Shown: piece after piece, positions 5,880 through 8,589 of the stretch
Layout: every line of letters starts with the position of its first letter
Position numbering within the stretch: position 1 is the first letter of the stretch
Source: Actinomycetes bacterium
GTDB lineage: Bacteria > Actinomycetota > Actinomycetes > Actinomycetales > Cellulomonadaceae
Reading direction: 5' to 3'
Length of the DNA stretch: 8,589 bases
Assembly: GCA_023425905.1 (NCBI GenBank)
Contig: JAFABT010000161.1
Location: 1-8,589, forward strand
Position numbers and translations under genes: made by a program
Notes under the pieces: model-generated
Told to the model about the DNA's origin: nothing
The model's database searches: none
What the model saw: only the letters and a program-made list of their open reading frames with translations

Positions 5880-6152
5880 ATGAGCCACGACGACCAGATC
5901 GCACCACTGCCCCAGCCCGAGCACGCGGAAGGCGCCGAGCCGGACCTCGCGGGACGTCCGGCCGGCGGCGTCGCCGACGACGTGCAGCGTCACGCGGACG
6001 AGGCTGCCGCCAACCTCGCTGCGGTCCCTGTCCCGCCGCCGCCTCCTGAGTCGTCGTACACAGCCGTTCCCATCCCGATGGACGACGAGGAGGCGGTGAC
6101 CGACCCGACCCCGCCGCCCGCCGCCTTCCAGCCGCGGGGTGACCTGGCGTAG
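5880..6152 (+). CDS. Small acidic proline-rich protein of unknown function (90 aa)
   Basis: ATG at 5880 is preceded by AGGAG (5870-5874) at 5 bases. The protein begins MSHDDQIAPLPQPEH, is rich in Asp, Glu, Pro and Ala, contains a run of five prolines at about 52-56 (PVPPPPPES), and has neither cysteine nor a membrane segment. It is predicted to be largely disordered and cytoplasmic. The frame is open for a long way upstream, but that part is Arg/Ser-rich and unlike the acidic gene product, so the ATG with its ribosome binding site is preferred. No family is recognised. It runs convergently towards the DUF4190 gene, with only 38 bases between the two stops. Confidence 0.65.
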   Translation: MSHDDQIAPLPQPEHAEGAEPDLAGRPAGGVADDVQRHADEAAANLAAVPVPPPPPESSYTAVPIPMDDEEAVTDPTPPPAAFQPRGDLA

Positions 6153-6184
6153 CGGGTCAGGGATATCGCGGACGGTGTGCGGAC

Positions 6185-6198
6185 CGGGCTCTAGCCCG
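6185..6198. terminator. Small hairpin at the convergent gene junction
   Basis: CGGGC (6185-6189) and GCCCG (6194-6198) pair around TCTA. The stop codon of the minus-strand DUF4190 gene (6191-6193) lies within the loop. It is symmetric and could help end transcription in either direction, but the stem is only 5 bp. Confidence 0.3.
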
Positions 6199-6736
6199 CC
6201 ATGACGACCAGGACCACGATGATGGAGATGGTCATGCTGATGTAGCCGATCACGAGGCCCGCAGTGGCGAAGCCCTCCCCGTCGTCGCCCCGCTCCACGA
6301 TCTGGGTCTTTGCGACGTGTCCGAGGACGACGCCGATCAGGCTCAGTCCCAGCAGCGAGACGATGAAGGACGCGAGCGCGAGTCCGTTGGTCGTGCGCCC
6401 ACGAAGCGCGTTCACGGGGACGAGAATCGTCTCGCCGTGGCTGTCGATGACACGGACGTACTCGTCAGTTGATTGACGTGAGGAAGTCGGGGTGGAGCGC
6501 GCGTAGGACTGTGCAGCCGCCTGCTGCCGCTTACGGAAGTTGGCGAGGGCCGCGTCGGCCTCGTCGAGAGGGGGAGCCGACGAGGGTGGCTCCGGGCGCA
6601 GGTGGGGGAAGTCGCGGAAGATGTCGCTCAACGTCGCCGGTGGCGTGGACGGGTTCGCCACCAGCGAGGGCAGCAAGAAAACGTCCGAGGCGAGTGCGGC
6701 GAGGACCGCGGGGCCGGTCGTCGCGTCCTTCGCCAT
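6191..6736 (-). CDS. DUF4190 membrane protein with LRV-like N-terminus
   Basis: This 181-aa protein has two parts. Residues 1-50 (including LVANPSTPPATLSDIF, then PHLRP) resemble one unit of the actinomycete variant leucine-rich repeat, whose typical phrase is VAANPSTPP-x-x-L. Residues 51-115 are a polar linker with Pro, Ala, Gln and Ser. Residues 116-181 are a DUF4190 domain: two hydrophobic segments (about 118-139 and 156-180) joined by GHVAKTQIVERGDDGEGFATAG, close to the family phrase GHIALxQI then GEGGRGLALAGLI. DUF4190 proteins are small membrane proteins of unknown function. ATG at 6736 has an AAGGA about 13 bases upstream, rather far, and a closer GGG. A longer LRV region is usual in such fusions, so this may be a shortened member. 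The gene stands alone and convergent to its left neighbour. Confidence 0.85.
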   Translation of the reverse strand: MAKDATTGPAVLAALASDVFLLPSLVANPSTPPATLSDIFRDFPHLRPEPPSSAPPLDEADAALANFRKRQQAAAQSYARSTPTSSRQSTDEYVRVIDSHGETILVPVNALRGRTTNGLALASFIVSLLGLSLIGVVLGHVAKTQIVERGDDGEGFATAGLVIGYISMTISIIVVLVVMAG

Positions 6737-6802
6737 CGCTGCCCGCTGGTCCTTGCGCGCCGGGTCGAGGAAGAATCCCGATGTGAGTGCGGCAGCGGTA
6801 TT

Positions 6803-6928
6803 CCTCTAGTCCGCCAACGATTCGGCGATCCGGGCGACTGCCAGCTGCCCGAGTGGGAGCGCCTGACGCGGGCCGCGACGGGACGGCATGGCGCGTGGCT
6901 CGGCGACGAGCACGCGCGCCTGACCTAG
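6803..6928 (+). pseudogene. Possible 3' remnant of a decayed gene
   Basis: The frame ending in TAG at 6926-6928 encodes a gene-like tail (RQRFGDPGDCQLPEWERLT, then RAATGRHGAWLGDEHARLT). From 6842 to the stop nearly every codon ends in G or C, above the background of the window. Upstream the same frame runs antisense into the DUF4190 gene and loses protein-like character, and no start with a ribosome binding site is seen. The source family is not recognised. Chance in GC-rich DNA is a real alternative. Confidence 0.25.
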
Positions 6929-6959
6929 CCGTGCGGGACCGAGCGATGATGGGCGCCGG

Positions 6960-6996
6960 GGGCGCAACCAGCATGCCTGGTTGTCCGTTGCGGCCC
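6960..6996. repeat. Overlapping, mutually exclusive inverted repeats
   Basis: CAACCA (6965-6970) pairs with TGGTTG (6978-6983) around a 7-base loop, forming a near-palindrome centred on GCATGC. The same left arm can instead pair outwards: GGGCGCAAC (6960-6968) with GTTGCG-G-CCC (6987-6996), with one bulged G. The two folds cannot form together. The function is unknown. Confidence 0.4.
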
Positions 6997-7080
6997 GGTG
7001 GCCTGCTCGCGCCAACCTCATGCCTCGCGGGCGATCGATCGATGAGATGGCAGGACCGTGGCTGCGGCGCACTTCTCCGT

Positions 7081-7124
7081 GGCGGTTGTCGGAGACCGAC
7101 ACCGCCTGCCTTGGCCGGTGGCCA
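7081..7124 (-). terminator. Double-hairpin terminator candidate for the DUF222-HNH gene
   Basis: GGCGGTTGTCGG (7081-7092) pairs with CCGACACCGCC (7096-7106) around AGA, giving 11 bp with one bulged T. A second small stem, TGGCC/GGCCA (7112-7124), sits beside it. In the direction of the minus-strand gene they lie 24-67 bases past its stop. There is no T run. The position and the stability of the larger stem support termination. Confidence 0.5.
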
Positions 7125-7147
7125 GCAATGCGCGCGGGGCTTGGGCC

Positions 7148-8584
7148 TCATCGAGCGGGCACGGCGGCCGTCCCGTGGCGGGCGCGGAGCTGAGCCATGA
7201 CGGGTGGCGGCGGCTGACTCATCTGAGTGCGGCCCGTGGTGTCTGGCCGTGTGGTGCGGGTGCGTCCGGTGGGTGAGGTCCATTCGAGTGCGCCGTCGGG
7301 GTGCTGGACGGTTCGCCAGCGGGTGGTGTGTTTGAGGCGGTGGTGGGTGCGGCAGAGGTGGACGAGGTTGTCGGCGGAGGTCGTGCCGGTGTGGCCGTTC
7401 TCGCGGTAGGCGATCGTGTGGTCGAGGTCGCAGCGGTGGGCGGTGCGGGGGCAGCCGGGGTAGCGGCAGGTCTCGTCGCGCAGGCGTAGGGCGGTGCGTA
7501 GGTCGGCGGGCACGGTGTAGCGGGTGCGGCCGACGGAGAGGGTGGCGCCGGTCTCGGGGTGGGTGAGCAGGCGGATGAACGAGGGTGCGTGGGCGGCGAG
7601 CTCGCGGGCGACGTCAGGTGCGATGGGTCCGTAGCCGTCGAGGTGGCCGGGCTCGTCGCTGTGGCCCAGGAGGGTCAGGACCGGGACGGTGACGGCGACG
7701 ACCGGCCGTATCCCGCGCAGGCCCACCGGAACTGACCAGCCGGCGCGGTCGTCATCAGGGCCGCCGAGGCCGTCGAGGCCGCTGGTGGTGCCGTCAGTGG
7801 CGCCGGAGGCGGGGTCGAGGAGGAGGGAGGTGAGGACGTCGGCGCGGCGTTGGGCGAGCGTGCGCAGCTCGCACGGCTCGTCGTCGGGCAGGTCGGTGAG
7901 GCGTTCGGCGGTGGTGGTGAGGGTGTCGTAGATCGCGCAGGCCTGGACCGCGGGCAGGAACGCGGTGAGCCAGGCCATGCCGTCCGCGGCGGGCTCGAGG
8001 GTGACGTGGCGCTCAAGGCTCGCGCGGCGGTGACGGGCGGCGATCGGTTCGGGGTGGACGCGTTCACGGATGCGCCGGGCGACCCGGCCCAGGGCGGCCG
8101 GGGTGGGGTTGGCCTCGAGCGCCGCCAGGACGCCGGACTGCAGCTCGGCCAGCGCGGCCTCGGGCAGGTCGTGGGCGTGGCGGGCCACCTGCGCGGCATG
8201 ACGTGGGCTGAGGCGCCCGTCGAACATCGCCTCGAGCAGCCCCGGCAGGCGGCCGGTGAGATCCTGCGCGAGGTGCAGCGTCCCGGCCGCCGTCCCAGCC
8301 GCGACACCCGTGGCCCCGGCGAGATCGGCAGTGAGCGCCCGCTGGGCGTAGTCGAGGACCTGGCCCGTGACCGGCTCGCCGGTGGCCATCGGAACCATCG
8401 CGTCTGGCGCGGCGGCGGTGAACCTGGCAAGGAGCCCGATCGCGGCCAGCTGCTGGGCCGCGACCGCGTTCGCGACCCGCGTGAGCGACTCCACGACCGA
8501 CATCACCTCGGCGATCACACGCTCCGCCTCGACCCGATCCACCAGCCCCCGACCGACCGGGAAGCGCTCAGCAACAGCCGTCAC
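7148..8584 (-). CDS. DUF222 domain HNH endonuclease family protein (13E12-type)
   Basis: The 478-residue frame has an Ala-rich helical DUF222 domain (roughly residues 20-350) and a C-terminal HNH module. Visible motifs are C373-RYPG-C378, CDLDH with D388-H389, N406 in NLVHLC, C411, and H414-H415 (CRTHHRLKH), which match the zinc-bound HNH fold with its catalytic His and metal ligands intact. The last ~45 residues are a Thr/Arg- and Pro-rich tail, as is usual in the family. These proteins occur in many near-identical copies in actinomycete genomes (the M. tuberculosis 13E12 repeat family); nuclease activity is presumed from the motif, but biological roles are largely unknown. GTG at 8584 is the first visible start, but the frame stays open to the right edge, so the true start may lie outside. 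No integrase or transposase is visible alongside. Confidence 0.92.
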   Translation of the reverse strand: MTAVAERFPVGRGLVDRVEAERVIAEVMSVVESLTRVANAVAAQQLAAIGLLARFTAAAPDAMVPMATGEPVTGQVLDYAQRALTADLAGATGVAAGTAAGTLHLAQDLTGRLPGLLEAMFDGRLSPRHAAQVARHAHDLPEAALAELQSGVLAALEANPTPAALGRVARRIRERVHPEPIAARHRRASLERHVTLEPAADGMAWLTAFLPAVQACAIYDTLTTTAERLTDLPDDEPCELRTLAQRRADVLTSLLLDPASGATDGTTSGLDGLGGPDDDRAGWSVPVGLRGIRPVVAVTVPVLTLLGHSDEPGHLDGYGPIAPDVARELAAHAPSFIRLLTHPETGATLSVGRTRYTVPADLRTALRLRDETCRYPGCPRTAHRCDLDHTIAYRENGHTGTTSADNLVHLCRTHHRLKHTTRWRTVQHPDGALEWTSPTGRTRTTRPDTTGRTQMSQPPPPVMAQLRARHGTAAVPAR

Positions 8585-8589
8585 GTCGC

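Larger units (their letters stand above)
6737..7147. other. 411-base stretch without a convincing intact gene
   Basis: Open frames here lack ribosome binding sites, conserved motifs and consistent codon bias over their length. It holds a short coding-like plus-strand remnant (about 6803-6928), two overlapping inverted repeats at 6960-6996, a GATCGATCGAT run near 7030, and a strong hairpin at 7081-7106. It lies upstream of the minus-strand DUF4190 gene and downstream of the minus-strand DUF222-HNH gene, so it should contain the promoter of the former and the terminator of the latter. I could not identify a clear promoter. Confidence 0.6.

Noticed and set aside
7027..7042. GATCGATCGAT run as a microsatellite or recombination site
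   Set aside because: It is only about eleven bases of a simple palindromic pattern, with no partner copy seen in the window.
6787..7200. 137-codon plus-strand frame in the gene-poor region
   Set aside because: It has mixed codon bias, no ribosome binding site and an Arg/Gly/Pro-rich product without motifs, and it overlaps the end of the HNH gene antisense.

Overview
The window is GC-rich (roughly 70% or more by eye) chromosomal DNA with strongly G/C-ending codons, frequent GTG starts and 4-base GTGA stop/start overlaps. Together with the rsfS / GpgP-like phosphatase pair, a tRNA gene without an encoded CCA, and a DUF222-HNH (13E12-type) protein, this points to a high-GC actinomycete, most likely of the Micrococcales (a Cellulomonas-like relative is my guess from gene content). 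No plasmid, phage, insertion sequence or CRISPR hallmark was seen.

Layout. (1) Positions 1-1692 hold a tightly coupled run: the end of a Pro/Ala/Gly-rich single-pass membrane protein, the ribosome silencing factor rsfS, and a histidine phosphatase that matches mycobacterial GpgP in motifs and position. Both junctions are GTGA overlaps. (2) Positions 1723-1895 hold a well-formed promoter, a tRNA-Ala(GGC) gene and a strong hairpin terminator. (3) Positions 1940-4199 hold a perfect consensus DnaA box, then a two-gene envelope operon: a secreted protein anchored by a C-terminal membrane segment (408 aa), overlapping by 4 bases a multi-pass membrane protein (319 aa). I recognise neither; this pair is the best candidate for something undescribed. 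(4) Positions 4277-5650 hold a 57-aa hydrophobic protein, a single-domain cupin with altered metal ligands, and an NAD(P)-binding Rossmann protein. A short spacer with imperfect direct repeats separates the last two. (5) Positions 5880-6736 hold two convergent genes: a 90-aa acidic, proline-rich protein and, on the minus strand, a DUF4190 membrane protein with a short variant leucine-rich-repeat-like N-terminus. (6) Positions 6737-7147 contain no convincing intact gene, but do contain a coding-like remnant and several hairpins. (7) From 7148 to the right edge, on the minus strand, lies a DUF222-HNH nuclease-family protein.

The window looks like housekeeping translation genes followed by poorly characterised envelope and stress-type genes. 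The genes at both edges are, or may be, incomplete: the first lacks its start, and the last remains open to the edge.
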